The notes: generated by a model from the letters alone, not told the origin. Counted from the stretch's first letter, positions 47,798 to 58,276 are shown. The stretch is 64,000 nucleotides of DNA from Verrucomicrobiaceae bacterium (GCA_015075365.1 JABTUN010000001.1:1240001-1304000); one strand, 5' to 3'. Numbers and translations are program-made.

Positions 47798-50224
47798 TCA
47801 CACCTTGGCACCGGCGGCCTGCGCGGCGGCGATGGCCTGCTGCGCGCGCATCTGCTCCACCTGGGCGTCGAGCACCTGGCGCTTCAGGCTGGTGCCGGTC
47901 TTCTTCGCGTACCAGAGCACGAGCGGGGAGGCGATGAAGATGGAGGAGTAGGTGCCGAGCAGGATGCCGATGGTGATGGGCATGGCGAACTCGAGCATCG
48001 CAGGATTGCCCAGGAAGAGCAGGGCGATCATCGGCGCGAGGGCGGTAGGGCCGGTGAGCAGCGTGCGGGACAGCGTCTTGCAGATGGCCTCGTTCATCAT
48101 ATCGCGCGTGCTGCCGCCGGTGCCGCGCTGGATGGTCTCGCGGATGCGGTCAAAGACGACGATGGTGTCATTGATGGAGTAACCCGCGATGGTGAGCAGC
48201 GCGCCGACATGGATGATGCTGAGCTCCTGGCCGAAGAGGACCACAAGGCCCGGCACCATGAGCACGTCATGGAAGAGCGCCACGATGGAGGCCAGGGCGA
48301 AGGCGAACTCAAACCGGAACATCAGATACACAAAGATGGCCACCAGCGCGATGCCGAGCGCCCAGAGGGAGGACTGCATGGCCTCGCTGCCGATGACACT
48401 GCCCACCGTGGCGATGCTGGTGCCGGCCACGGTGCCGTCCTTGGTCCATTTGGCCTTGATGGCCTCGTCAATGACCGGGCCGCTGGCCTGCTCGCAGCGG
48501 ATGGAGATGTTCGTGGCACCGGTGGCGGGGTCCGCCTTGCGCTGGACATAGGCGGTGCCAACCGGCTTGCCATCGGGCTGCTTCAGCGTCGCGATGAGCG
48601 ACTCGAACTCCTTGTCGGCCACGTCCTTGCCGGGAGCGAGCACGACATCCACGCGAGCGCCGCCGCGGAAGTCGATGCCGAGGCTGGACTTGCCCTTGTA
48701 GGCGAGGGTGGCAAACGAGATCACTGTGACGACGAGCGAGGCGATGATGAATTTCGGCGCCATCGAGAGGATGTCGAAGACCTTGTCCGGGATGATCCGG
48801 GTCGTCTTGATGCTGGTGATCAGGTTCTTGTCCACCACCCACATGAAGATGACACGGGTGACGATCAGCGCGCCGATCATCGAGGAGATCAGACCGATCA
48901 TGAGGGTGACGGCGAAGCCCTTCACCAGGCCACCGGAGATCACGAAGAGGATGATCGCGGAGATGAGCGTGGTGATGTTGGAGTCAAAGATGGCGGAGAA
49001 AGCCTTGTCGTAGGCGGCCTCCAGCGCGCCAGCCAGCGTCTTGCCGGCCTCCATTTCCTCACGCAGGCGCTCGTAGATCAGCACGTTGGCGTCCACCGCC
49101 ATGCCGATGGTGAGCACCAGACCGGCGATACCGGGCATCGTGAGGGTGAACTGGAACAGGGACAACGCGCCGAACAGCAGGCACATGTTCACCACCAGGC
49201 CGATGATGGCGACGATGCCGGCGAGGCGGTAGATGAAGGTCATGAACAGCGCTGTGAGGATCAGCGCGGCCACGCCGACCCATTTCCCCTGGTTGATCGA
49301 GGACTGGCCGTAGGCGGCGGACACGGTGGACTCCGACTGGATGGCCATCGGGTTTTCGAGCGGGTTGTTGAGCAGGCTGGCGAGCGTCACGGCCTCCTCC
49401 TGGTCGAAATCACCGGAGATCTCCGCATTGCCGCCGTAGTGCTTCTCACGCAGCACCGGCGCGGAGATGACCACGCCATCGACGATGATCGCCATGCGCT
49501 GGCCCTGGCTCACCTGCGCGGTGGCGTCAAAGAGGTCCGCGCCCTCGCTGTTCATCTTGAGGAGCACCTTCCAGCCCTCCGCGTCATAGATGGCGCCCGC
49601 GCGGTCCACATGCTTGCCCTCAAACTCGGTGCGGCGCTTCACCACGAGCGAATCCTGCGGGATTTCCACACCGGCCTTGTCTTTGCGCGGCTTCTGCGGC
49701 AGCAGCTCAAAGGTGGGGTCGTTCACGCCGGAGGCCTTGGCGGCCTCCACCTCGGACTTCTTCTGTTCGTAGCCGCTCTCAGGATGCACCATGCGGAATT
49801 CGAGATGCGCCACCTGCTGGATGAGCTTGCGGACGTTCGCAATCTCCTCCGGCTTCACGCCGGGCATCTGGATGACGATGCGTGTGTCGCCCTGCGGCTG
49901 CATGGTCATGTCGCGCTGGCCGTCGGGGTTGAGACGCTTCTCCAGGATGCCCATGGCCTGCTGCACGGAGGCCTCCCCCACCGGCTTGACCGTGCCGTCA
50001 TCGGATTTGCCGGGCTGGAGCTCGACGATGAACTCACTGCCGCCCTGGAGGTCGATCCCCAGCGCGATGCCCATCTGCTTGACGGTGATCAGGGAGGACA
50101 GTGTGGCAAGGAGGATCAGCACCGTGCCGATGCGGCGCTTCGTGGTCTGCACGGCGGTGCCGACATAGACGAGCAGCATGAGCAGGATGGCGGCTCCGAC
50201 GAGGAAGGTGGCGTAGGCGTTCAT
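47798..50224 (-). CDS. secDF: Protein translocase SecD-SecF fusion
   Basis: An 808-aa inner-membrane protein combining SecD and SecF, which use the proton-motive force to help SecYEG export proteins. The SecD half has the first helix, then GIALGIDLQGGSEFIVEL, a long periplasmic P1 domain, and the TM4 signature GLVLTIGMAVDANVLIYERLREE near residue 376, whose Asp is needed for proton coupling. The SecF half begins near residue 500 with LGIDFRGGARVDVV and has YSINDTIVVFDRIRE near residue 688. Separate secD and secF genes are more common; the fusion is known in several phyla. It is the last gene of tgt-yajC-secDF, and a hairpin terminator follows. Confidence 0.95.
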   Translation of the reverse strand: MNAYATFLVGAAILLMLLVYVGTAVQTTKRRIGTVLILLATLSSLITVKQMGIALGIDLQGGSEFIVELQPGKSDDGTVKPVGEASVQQAMGILEKRLNPDGQRDMTMQPQGDTRIVIQMPGVKPEEIANVRKLIQQVAHLEFRMVHPESGYEQKKSEVEAAKASGVNDPTFELLPQKPRKDKAGVEIPQDSLVVKRRTEFEGKHVDRAGAIYDAEGWKVLLKMNSEGADLFDATAQVSQGQRMAIIVDGVVISAPVLREKHYGGNAEISGDFDQEEAVTLASLLNNPLENPMAIQSESTVSAAYGQSSINQGKWVGVAALILTALFMTFIYRLAGIVAIIGLVVNMCLLFGALSLFQFTLTMPGIAGLVLTIGMAVDANVLIYERLREEMEAGKTLAGALEAAYDKAFSAIFDSNITTLISAIILFVISGGLVKGFAVTLMIGLISSMIGALIVTRVIFMWVVDKNLITSIKTTRIIPDKVFDILSMAPKFIIASLVVTVISFATLAYKGKSSLGIDFRGGARVDVVLAPGKDVADKEFESLIATLKQPDGKPVGTAYVQRKADPATGATNISIRCEQASGPVIDEAIKAKWTKDGTVAGTSIATVGSVIGSEAMQSSLWALGIALVAIFVYLMFRFEFAFALASIVALFHDVLMVPGLVVLFGQELSIIHVGALLTIAGYSINDTIVVFDRIRETIQRGTGGSTRDMMNEAICKTLSRTLLTGPTALAPMIALLFLGNPAMLEFAMPITIGILLGTYSSIFIASPLVLWYAKKTGTSLKRQVLDAQVEQMRAQQAIAAAQAAGAKV

Positions 50225-50264
50225 TGGGCTGGGAAAGATGGAGGGTGATGGATGAGGGCTGAAA

Positions 50265-50609
50265 TCAGGCAGCCTCGGCCTCGACGACGTCTGATTTCTT
50301 CGTCACGGCGGCGATCTTGCTCCGCTCGAAAATGACTTTGACGCCGTCGGCGATTTTCACCGTGACGGTGCGGTCCTTGAGGCTGGTGATGATGCCGTGG
50401 ATGCCACTTTCCATGATGACGTGGTCGTCCACCTTCACGGCGGAGATGAGCGCCTGGTGCTCCTTCATGCGCTTTTGCTGCGGGCGGATGGCGATGAAGT
50501 ACATCATCACGATCATGATGACGAACATCCACAGAGGGTTGCCAAGGCCGCCGGGGGCGCCGCCGGAGGCCTGGGCAAGCACAAGAGCGTGGGAAAACGA
50601 GAGGATCAT
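50265..50609 (-). CDS. yajC: Preprotein translocase subunit YajC
   Basis: A 114-aa protein with one membrane helix (LWMFVIMIVMMYFIAI, about residues 25-41). It is followed by the family signature RPQQKRMKEHQALISAVKVDDHVIMESGIHG and a small SH3-like cytoplasmic domain (ITSLKDRTVTVKIADGVKVIFERSKI). YajC associates with SecDF in the holo-translocon. It lies 40 bp upstream of secDF and about 200 bp downstream of tgt, all on the minus strand. The 201-bp gap to tgt has no gene and no clear terminator. Confidence 0.93.
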   Translation of the reverse strand: MILSFSHALVLAQASGGAPGGLGNPLWMFVIMIVMMYFIAIRPQQKRMKEHQALISAVKVDDHVIMESGIHGIITSLKDRTVTVKIADGVKVIFERSKIAAVTKKSDVVEAEAA

Positions 50610-50810
50610 GAGTCGAGGTGGGGAGTGGTTTGATGGCAGTCCGAACCTGACGAAACAGCCTGGAATGGACCGCTTTGACCTGCCCCGGACGTGAGGGGCG
50701 GGTAAAATGCAGGGAATGCCGGGAAATCAACCGCAAAGCCGGGACTTTGGCGGCCAATTTGGCCCTCAGGCCCCTGTTTGAGCCAGACGAGGCATGGACG
50801 GGCGCGCGGC

Positions 50811-52031
<1,221 letters not shown>

Positions 52032-53006
52032 TCAGAGCAGCTTCTTCCGCTTGAAATACACGATGGGGACGATGGCGGAGAGGATGATCGTCACCATGAC
52101 CAGCAGGAAGGCGAAGGGGTTCTGCTGCGCGGGCAGGGACACATTCATCCCGTAGATGCTGGCGATGAGCGTCGGCGGCATGAAGAGCACGCTGGCCACG
52201 GTGAAGATCTTGATGATCTGGTTCTGCTGGATGTTGATGAGGCCCAGGGTGGATTCCAGCAGGAAGGTCATCTCCTGCGTCTGCTGGTTGGTGTATTCGT
52301 CCAGGCTCTTGATGTCCCGCATCACGCTGCGGAACTGCGCCGCCAGGTCCCCGCGCATCCAGGTGGCCGCGTTGTTGAGGAAGAACTGCAGCATGCGGCT
52401 GAGGCTCAGCAGGCACTCCCGCAGGTTCGCCACCAGGGCGCTGCGGCGGCCGAGCAGCTTCACCACCTCCGCCAGGTCCTTTTCGAGCGCCGCGTCCGTC
52501 TTCTGGGTGCTGCGCATGAAAATCTCATGGCAGATCTTCTTCAGGTCCCCCTCCACGATCTGGAGCGCGTCGGCGATCCGGGCCACGAAGAGCTCCATCA
52601 GCAGCAGAAAGACGGCATCACTGGAAATGGGGGCCGTGCACTGGCGGCGCACCTGGTCCACCAGCACCCGGAAGGGCAGCGGATCCGCGTAGCGCACCGT
52701 GGTCAGGCAGTCCGGCGCGATGACGAAGGAAATGGACGTGCTCTCCGGCTCCGAGGTGTCCAGGCCCACGGGAATCCACGCCGTCATGTACAGCGCGCCC
52801 TTCTCCATGTACAGCCGGCTGGACTCCTCGATCTCCTGCATCTCCTCCCGCGTGGGCAGTTGGTATTCCAGCCAGGTCTCCGCCTCCAGCTCCTCCGCCC
52901 GGCCGGGGTTCAGCAGGTCCAGGAAAACAAGATTGTCCGGGAACGGACGGATTTTTTCGTCGTTCCAGTCGATGAGCTGTCCGTGTTGCGTGATGAGCCT
53001 GACCAT
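52032..53006 (-). CDS. corA: CorA-like magnesium/divalent cation channel
   Basis: A 324-aa protein of the CorA family. The N-terminal soluble domain (to about residue 240) forms the cytoplasmic funnel. The stalk helix ends with LESTLGLINIQQNQIIKIFTVASVLFMPPTLIASIYGMNV, which contains the pore-lining first helix and the YGMN signature (near residue 285). The second helix is FAFLLVMVTIILSAIVPIVYF, ending in basic KRKKLL. Selectivity for Mg2+, Co2+ or Zn2+ cannot be read from sequence. It lies between tgt and the TolQ/ExbD-type cluster on the same strand; a perfect hairpin (53082-53123) separates it from the cluster. Confidence 0.92.
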   Translation of the reverse strand: MVRLITQHGQLIDWNDEKIRPFPDNLVFLDLLNPGRAEELEAETWLEYQLPTREEMQEIEESSRLYMEKGALYMTAWIPVGLDTSEPESTSISFVIAPDCLTTVRYADPLPFRVLVDQVRRQCTAPISSDAVFLLLMELFVARIADALQIVEGDLKKICHEIFMRSTQKTDAALEKDLAEVVKLLGRRSALVANLRECLLSLSRMLQFFLNNAATWMRGDLAAQFRSVMRDIKSLDEYTNQQTQEMTFLLESTLGLINIQQNQIIKIFTVASVLFMPPTLIASIYGMNVSLPAQQNPFAFLLVMVTIILSAIVPIVYFKRKKLL

Positions 53007-53081
53007 GCCTGCGTGTGTCCTTGGCGGGCGGGAACCCTACCGCCGCCCGAGGGATGCGCCAGAGTTAAGTCTCGACAAATG

Positions 53082-53123
53082 TGAAACGACCGGCCCGCAC
53101 GTGAAAGCAGGCCGGTCGTTTCA
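53082..53123. terminator. Perfect 14-bp hairpin terminator between the Exb-type cluster and corA
   Basis: TGAAACGACCGGCC (53082-53095) pairs perfectly with GGCCGGTCGTTTCA (53110-53123) around a 14-nt loop. It lies just after the stop of the transducer gene (53145) on the minus strand and before the corA start (53006). The 5' arm carries AAA and the 3' arm TTT, so it may terminate in either direction. Confidence 0.75.
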
Positions 53124-53144
53124 GGAAAAGCAGCAGGCCGCGGA

Positions 53145-55229
53145 TTACTTGTCAAAGAAGGACTGCTCCTCACGGTCACCGACCTTGAGGTAGCGGTAGT
53201 ACACCTCGAGCTGGAGGGTGCAGAGGCACTGGCGGTAAATCTCGTCGGCGGCGTCGCCGGCGGGCCAGTTGGGGCGGCCGCGCTTGAAGGAGCCGTCCGG
53301 CTGCTGGGCGGCGAGGATCTGGGGCAGGAACTGCTGGTTGTAGAACTTCCACTCCTCCCCGCCGACCTGGAAGAAGGCCTGGGTGTAGTAGTACCAGCAG
53401 TAGAGGTTGCAGTTCTTGTTCCAATCGAGCGGCTCGGCGGCGAGGAACTCATGCATGAAGTTGACGGCCTTCTTCGTGGCGGCGGACTTGTTCTTGGCCA
53501 TGGTTTCGAGGGCGAGGATGCCGACGCCGGTGAGGGACCACTGGTTGTAATGCTTGTCACGGTCGGCGTTGCCAAAGCCTCCGTCCTTGGTCTGCATGCT
53601 CTCCATGTAGTCGATCATCTTTTTGATGCAGGTCTCCAGGCCGTCGATCTTGAGCTTGGTGTTCTTGGCGGCCTTGACGGCCTGGAACTGCCAGCCGACG
53701 ACGGAGAGGTCGTTGGCGTTCTTGTTGTAAACGACATCACTGCCGCCGTAACCCCAGCCGCCGCGCTCGGACTGGTAGTCGATGATGACTTTGACGCCTT
53801 TTTCAAAGGCCTCCCGCATGCCGGGGAGGGACTTGGAGCCCAGACGGGCCAGGGTGTACATCTCCCCCAGCGCGTAGGTGGCGATCCCGTGCTCGTAGGT
53901 GCCCGCGCCGCCGCCACCGCCGTTGTCCTTGCCCTTCCAGCCTTCGGAGATGATGCCGTGGGGGTTCTTTTTGCCAAGCTCGATGAGGTAAAGGATGCCC
54001 TTCATCACATTGTCACCGTAGAAGGGGGACTCCGGCGTCTCGCAGCGCCCCAGGTAGCACAGCAGCGCCAGCCCCGTCATCGCCGCCTTGTTGTTGCGGC
54101 CCCACGACCCGTCCGCGTTCTGCTTGCCCTTCAGCCACTCCAGCGAAGCGCTCACCGCCGCCTCGCACTCCGGACTGCCTCCGTTTTGACGCAGCTTCTC
54201 CAGGCGCTCCTGCGTGCTGCACCGGCTGCGCATCGACGGCGGCAGGCTCACAAACCCGTTCGCCCCGCCCATGCCGATCCCCTTGCCAAAACCACCGCCC
54301 GCTCCCCCCGTGCCAAATCCGCCCCCGCCCAGCGCCCCGCCGCCCAGCATGCTGCTGACCTCCGGGATGTCGAGCTGGTCCGGCGGCGCCTCCGGCAGCG
54401 TGATGTCCGCGCTCATGCTGTTGCTCACCAGCTTCTTCATCGGCACCGACTTCGAGATGCTGCTGCGCTTCTTCTGCTGCACCTTGTGCTGCAGGTCCTG
54501 GCTGGCCTGCTGCCCCTGCTGCGTGCCGCCCCCGGGCAGGAAGTCCACCTGCTTCTCCGCCATCTGCTGCGCGATGACGATGAGCCCCATGCCGATGAGG
54601 ATGCCCGCGTGGATGAGGATGGAGAGCGTCAGCGACCCGCCGCCCGCCGCGCGCCACATGCGCACAAAGGCGTTCGGCGGCTTCACCGGCTCAATGTGGT
54701 GCAGCGGCTCCGGATGGAACACCTCGCCCGGCGCGTGCTCCGCATGCTCCGCGGCGGCGGCCACCACAGGCACGGCGGCGGAAGAAGGCGCGGGCGCGGC
54801 AGGTTTCGGCATCGCCGGAGCAGGGGCCGTGACCGGGGCGGCCACCGGCACGGCGGCGCTGGCCGGTTTCGGCGCGGCGGCCAGCGGCACGGTGCCGCTG
54901 GCGGGAGCCGGCGGCGGCATCACCGCAGGCATCGGCATGGACGGCGGCATCATGCCGGGCATCTGCGGGTAACCTGGCGGCATGGCAGGATAACCCTGCG
55001 GGTAGCCATGCATCTGCGGCGGGTAGCCCGGCGGCATCGGGTAGCCCTGCGGGTAGCCCGGCATCTGCGGCGGATAGCCCGGCGGCATGGGATAACCCTG
55101 CGGATAGCCGTGCATCTGCGGCGGATAGCCTGGAGGCGGCATGTAACCGGGTGGCATCACCGGCTGGGTGGCTCCGGGCTGCGGTGGCACAGGCTGCGGC
55201 GCGGGCGGCTGGTTCGGGTCAGGGTTCAT
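53145..55229 (-). CDS. TonB-like membrane protein with alpha/alpha-toroid (prenyltransferase-repeat) periplasmic domain
   Basis: A 694-aa protein. Residues 1-185 are cytoplasmic and proline-rich, with 17-residue PPGYPPQMxGYPQGYPM repeats at about 29-80 and an Ala/Pro stretch. One membrane helix spans about 200-221 (LTLSILIHAGILIGMGLIVI). S203 and His207 have the Ser-x3-His spacing that is essential in the TonB helix (SVCIH in E. coli). A helical linker (QQGQQASQDLQHKVQQKKRS) and glycine-rich segment (295-325) lead to residues 355-690, an alpha/alpha repeat domain of the prenyltransferase/squalene-cyclase type (NADGSWG, SERGGWGYG, QTKDGGFG, QPDGSFK). Cyclase DxDD was not seen. It is the last gene after ExbB/ExbD genes, so a transducer driven by them is inferred. 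ATG 55229 is chosen. Confidence 0.85.
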   Translation of the reverse strand: MNPDPNQPPAPQPVPPQPGATQPVMPPGYMPPPGYPPQMHGYPQGYPMPPGYPPQMPGYPQGYPMPPGYPPQMHGYPQGYPAMPPGYPQMPGMMPPSMPMPAVMPPPAPASGTVPLAAAPKPASAAVPVAAPVTAPAPAMPKPAAPAPSSAAVPVVAAAAEHAEHAPGEVFHPEPLHHIEPVKPPNAFVRMWRAAGGGSLTLSILIHAGILIGMGLIVIAQQMAEKQVDFLPGGGTQQGQQASQDLQHKVQQKKRSSISKSVPMKKLVSNSMSADITLPEAPPDQLDIPEVSSMLGGGALGGGGFGTGGAGGGFGKGIGMGGANGFVSLPPSMRSRCSTQERLEKLRQNGGSPECEAAVSASLEWLKGKQNADGSWGRNNKAAMTGLALLCYLGRCETPESPFYGDNVMKGILYLIELGKKNPHGIISEGWKGKDNGGGGGAGTYEHGIATYALGEMYTLARLGSKSLPGMREAFEKGVKVIIDYQSERGGWGYGGSDVVYNKNANDLSVVGWQFQAVKAAKNTKLKIDGLETCIKKMIDYMESMQTKDGGFGNADRDKHYNQWSLTGVGILALETMAKNKSAATKKAVNFMHEFLAAEPLDWNKNCNLYCWYYYTQAFFQVGGEEWKFYNQQFLPQILAAQQPDGSFKRGRPNWPAGDAADEIYRQCLCTLQLEVYYRYLKVGDREEQSFFDK
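54975..55150 (-). repeat. In-gene 51-bp tandem repeats coding Pro-Gly-Tyr units
   Basis: Three to four copies of a 51-bp unit code the 17-residue PPGYPPQMxGYPQGYPM motif in the cytoplasmic N-terminus of the TonB-like protein. The copies differ mainly at third codon positions and at His/Pro of the QM(H/P)G position. Confidence 0.85.
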
Positions 55230-55394
55230 GGCGGATGAAGGAAAAAGAGGGACGCGTCTCAAAAAACACGCATGGAGGGAGTCTCGTCTTGGGGCTGAAC
55301 ACGAAAAAATGCTGTTTTCCGGCCTGGCAGCCCCGAAAAGCAGGCCGATGAGGCCGGAAAGCCGTGTCACCGCCCGCAGGCGGCGGTGTGCAAA

Positions 55395-55871
55395 TCAGAA
55401 GCCGACGTCGCTGCCGACGGTGAACGTCACGTTGTTGATCTTGGCGACGGCGAGGGCGTTGAGCGCGTCGATAATCCGCTCATACATGGCCTGCTCCTGG
55501 GCCTCAATGGTGACGATGACCTTGGCACTGCGGTTGTCCGCCTCCTGCTTCAAGCGCATGAGGGTGGCGGTGAAGTTGAACATTTTCTTGTCATTCGGGC
55601 CGTCGAAAGGCTCGTCATTCAGGGTGATCGTGCCGTCCTCCTCGACACCGACCTTGATCTCATCGGGCATTTCCTGCGGGGCATCGGCGCTGGCGGGTGC
55701 CAGGCCGGGAAGCTGGAGCTTGAGCTCCCGCTCCACCTTCACGGATCCGACCATGACCATGAAGAAGAGCATGATGACGAACACGACGTCGATCATCGGG
55801 GCGATCTGGAAGCCGACGGCGAGCTGCTCCTGCTCGATCTGGCGGGGTTGTTTGGGGCCGTGGTGGGACAT
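55395..55871 (-). CDS. exbD: ExbD/TolR-type biopolymer transport protein (second copy)
   Basis: A 158-aa protein with one N-terminal membrane helix FQIAPMIDVVFVIMLFFMVMVGSV. Its Asp, in the PMIDV motif, is the proton-carrying residue of ExbD/TolR. The periplasmic part follows (LKLQLPGLAPASADAPQEMPDEIKVGVEEDGTITLNDEPF), ending with IVTIEAQEQAMYERIIDALNALAVAKINNVTF, the usual ExbD fold. The cytoplasmic start HGPKQPRQIEQEQL is longer than in the other copy. It lies 9 bp after the first exbD gene, and 165 bp before the TonB-like gene. Two different ExbD proteins with one ExbB are common in this phylum and could form a mixed ExbD dimer. Confidence 0.93.
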   Translation of the reverse strand: MSHHGPKQPRQIEQEQLAVGFQIAPMIDVVFVIMLFFMVMVGSVKVERELKLQLPGLAPASADAPQEMPDEIKVGVEEDGTITLNDEPFDGPNDKKMFNFTATLMRLKQEADNRSAKVIVTIEAQEQAMYERIIDALNALAVAKINNVTFTVGSDVGF

Positions 55872-55879
55872 GATCGTGG

Positions 55880-56308
55880 TTATTCCTTGTTCAGGGCGGA
55901 GAAGGAGATGTCATCAATGCCCGCCTGGGCCACAAGGGCCATGACGCGCTGCACCTCGACGGCCGGGAGACGCTTGTCGCCGCGGATGATGACGCGGTAG
56001 TTGGGATTGTTCGCCTTGCGCTGCTCCAGAAGCTGGATCAGCGGCTCGACGATGTCGTACTCCTTGCTTTCAAAGTTGATGGTGGCCTTGTTGTTCTTCC
56101 AGCGGACGTTGAGCGCCGCCTCGTTCATCTGGTTCTTCTCCTTTTTCTTGGCATCACCGGCGACAGGGAGCTGGATCTCCTTGTCGATCTGCAATACCTG
56201 CGCCGATGTGATGCTCATGAAAAAGATGAGCAACACCAGCAATACATCGATCATCGGAGCAATTTGAAACTCCGGTTCGCCGTCTCCGCCTCCGCCGCCT
56301 CCGCCCAT
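55880..56308 (-). CDS. exbD: ExbD/TolR-type biopolymer transport protein (first copy)
   Basis: A 142-aa protein with a glycine-rich start (MGGGGGGGDGEPE), then the single membrane helix FQIAPMIDVLLVLLIFFMSIT with the key Asp in PMIDV. The periplasmic domain ends VIIRGDKRLPAVEVQRVMALVAQAGIDDISFSAL, the canonical ExbD beta-alpha-beta pattern. It lies 85 bp downstream of exbB and 8 bp upstream of the second exbD. With ExbB it would form the motor that couples the proton gradient to the transducer. Gene order exbB-exbD-exbD is conserved in Planctomycetes/Verrucomicrobia relatives. Confidence 0.94.
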   Translation of the reverse strand: MGGGGGGGDGEPEFQIAPMIDVLLVLLIFFMSITSAQVLQIDKEIQLPVAGDAKKKEKNQMNEAALNVRWKNNKATINFESKEYDIVEPLIQLLEQRKANNPNYRVIIRGDKRLPAVEVQRVMALVAQAGIDDISFSALNKE

Positions 56309-56393
56309 GGTAGTGAGAAGTTAAAGGGTTGAATGAATGTGGGTTCAGATGGCGGCCGGCGGGATGGAAACCGCCGGCGCGCCGGTAAGATCA

Positions 56394-57248
56394 TCAGGCC
56401 GCCACGGCCGCTGCAACGGGTTCGCCACCACCGGCCACCCAGTTCGGGACGGCGGCGTAGAATTCCTCCTCGCCCACATGGGCGTCCTTGAGATGCTCGT
56501 AGGGCATTTTGCGGAAAAGAGCGGTCACGACGTCCTGCAGGCCGGCGATGGCCACCTGGAGGCGGTTGCGCAGGAAGTAGAAGAACATGAAGGCAGGCAC
56601 GGCGATGAAGAGACCGGACGCGGTGGCCACGAGCACCTCGCCAATGGCGCCGGAGAGCTTGGCAGGGTCGCCCGCGCCGCTGGTCTTCAAGGTGGCGAAG
56701 GCGGTCATCATGCCCGTCACGGTGCCGGTCAGACCGATCATCGGCGTGCACACCCCGATCACGGACAGGTAGTTGATGCGGGTCTGGATGGCCTGGTTCA
56801 CCCGGTTCATCTCAGAGAAAATCGCCGCCTCCGTGGCGTCCTGGCCGTCCCCCAGGAAGCTGAGGGCCACGCGTGTCGTGTCACAGAAGGCGGAATTGTT
56901 GTTTTTGCAGAACTGGTACGCTCCCACATAGTCGCCAGCACGGAAAAGGTCCTGCGTCTGGGAGACCTGGGCCGGGGGGGCCATCTTCTTGATGTTGGTG
57001 CGCATCCAAAGGTCCACGGTCAGCCAGATCAGCGCCACCGAGCACGCGGTGATCGGCCACATGACCCAGCCGCCTTCCTTGAAGCGGTCCCACAGCGTGT
57101 GGTGCTCCTCGACCGCGGCGGCGGCCTCACCGGCAGGCGCGGCGGCATCCTGGGCGGAGGCGATGGAGGTGAAGGCAGTGAGATTGCCAAACGCCAGCAT
57201 GAAGCAGATGATGGCGCGGGCGATGCGGTGGCGGGTGGTCAGGGTCAT
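56394..57248 (-). CDS. exbB: MotA/TolQ/ExbB-type proton channel protein
   Basis: A 284-aa protein of the ExbB/TolQ family. An N-terminal signal-like helix (ARAIICFMLAFGNLTAFTSIASA) precedes an acidic linker. The first family helix is GGWVMWPITACSVALIWLTVDLWM. A cytoplasmic region with LFRAGDYVGAYQFCKNNN and an RVNQAIQTRINYL helix follows, then IGVCTPMIGLTGTVTGMMTAFATL and AIGEVLVATASGLFIAVPAFMFFYFL, the conserved channel helices. Extra N-terminal leaders like this one are usual in this phylum. ATG 57248 or ATG 57272 can start the protein; neither has a good Shine-Dalgarno sequence. It is the third gene of the six-gene cluster. Confidence 0.93.
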   Translation of the reverse strand: MTLTTRHRIARAIICFMLAFGNLTAFTSIASAQDAAAPAGEAAAAVEEHHTLWDRFKEGGWVMWPITACSVALIWLTVDLWMRTNIKKMAPPAQVSQTQDLFRAGDYVGAYQFCKNNNSAFCDTTRVALSFLGDGQDATEAAIFSEMNRVNQAIQTRINYLSVIGVCTPMIGLTGTVTGMMTAFATLKTSGAGDPAKLSGAIGEVLVATASGLFIAVPAFMFFYFLRNRLQVAIAGLQDVVTALFRKMPYEHLKDAHVGEEEFYAAVPNWVAGGGEPVAAAVAA

Positions 57249-57300
57249 GGTGATGTCGGTGTGGAGGTGCATGATGAATGAAAGGGGGAAAAATGTGGAG

Positions 57301-58248
57301 TTATTTTTTTGCTTCTTCGGCAGGTTTTGCGTCCGCAGGCGCGGATTCGGCGGCTTTTTCGCCCGCGGCGGCGGTTTCACCGGCTTTCTCGTCCTTCTTG
57401 GCGGTCTTCTCGTCCTCGTTGGTCATGCCGGCGATGGAGGCCTTTTCCTTGTTCGCCCGTTCGGCCACCTGGGAGCCGGGGTAGGACTCGGCGATGCGGC
57501 TGAAGAACGCGGTGGCATCCGCGAAGCGGCGCATCTTCACCAGCGTGAGCGCGGCGTTGAGCTCCGCCTCAGGCACCTTGGAGACCTGCGTGCCGTAGAA
57601 GACCGGGATGCGCAGGTAGGCCAGCAGCGCCTTCTCAAACTCCTTCTTCTTCACATGCACGTCGGCGATGATGTTCCAGATCGACGCGCCGATGGCGGAA
57701 TCGTCCGTCTCCTTCAGGATGCTGTCCGCCTCCGCGAGGATGGTGATGTAATCGCTGCTCGTCTTGCGCTCGATGTCGAGCTGGATGATGCGCAGGCGCA
57801 TTTTCTGGGCGTCGGTGAGCTTCAGGGCGCGCAGCAGCGGCATGAGCTTGAGCACGTCGTCAAATTTGCCGCCCTGGTTCAACGCCTCGACGTAGGCGAA
57901 GTAGATGTCCACATACCAGTTCCCCTCGATCTCCTTGAAGATCTCGAAGAACTCCTTCCCCTTTGCCAGGATGGCGATCGCCTCCTCCGTCTTGCCCTTG
58001 GCGAGCAGATCCGAGGATTCGGTCAGCTCGTTCGGATAAGGCCACTCCAGCGAGTCGATGTTTTTCATCTGAATCTCGCTCTTGGCGATGTTTTCACCGA
58101 TTTTGACGGTGCGGATGATCTTTCCGGCTTCGAGGGAGAACTCGGAGGAGAAAATTTTGCTGCCGTCCTTGAGGACGATGGCTTGTGCCTGGGCCGCGCC
58201 GGCGGCGAGCAGGCTGCAAAGGGCAAAAAGCAGGAATTGAAGGCGCAT
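57301..58248 (-). CDS. Secreted helical-repeat protein, Exb-type cluster
   Basis: A 315-aa exported protein; ATG 58248 begins the signal peptide (RLQFLLFALCSLLAAGAAQA), although the frame opens at 58359. A short beta segment follows (IVLKDGSKIFSSEFSLEAGKI). Then come TPR-like helices: LLAKGKTEEAIAILAKGKEF, FDDVLKLMPLLRAL, YITILAEADSILKE, FEKALLAYLRIPVFY, FADATAFFSRIAESYPGSQ. The last 50 residues are a Lys/Ala/Glu-rich tail (KTAKKDEKAGETAAAGEK). It sits between the large TPR gene and exbB and is likely a periplasmic partner of the system. No enzymatic motif was found. Confidence 0.82.
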   Translation of the reverse strand: MRLQFLLFALCSLLAAGAAQAQAIVLKDGSKIFSSEFSLEAGKIIRTVKIGENIAKSEIQMKNIDSLEWPYPNELTESSDLLAKGKTEEAIAILAKGKEFFEIFKEIEGNWYVDIYFAYVEALNQGGKFDDVLKLMPLLRALKLTDAQKMRLRIIQLDIERKTSSDYITILAEADSILKETDDSAIGASIWNIIADVHVKKKEFEKALLAYLRIPVFYGTQVSKVPEAELNAALTLVKMRRFADATAFFSRIAESYPGSQVAERANKEKASIAGMTNEDEKTAKKDEKAGETAAAGEKAAESAPADAKPAEEAKK

Positions 58249-58276
58249 GGCGGTAAAATGGGCTGGGGATGACGTG

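Noticed and set aside
46634..50248. Very long plus-strand frame (about 1200 codons) opposite secDF and the sigma gene
   Set aside because: It is His/Asp/Glu/Gly-rich without any recognisable domain, and mirrors strongly conserved secDF. Long antisense frames are expected at this GC content and codon bias.
53145..55229. Squalene-hopene cyclase for hopanoid synthesis
   Set aside because: Only the repeat fold is present in the C-terminal half; the cyclase DxDD motif was not found, and the protein has a TonB-like N-terminal helix and ExbB/ExbD neighbours.
53451..55238. Plus-strand frame of about 595 codons opposite the TonB-like gene
   Set aside because: Its end is His/Arg repeats that are simply the complement of the Pro-Gly-Tyr repeat; shadow.
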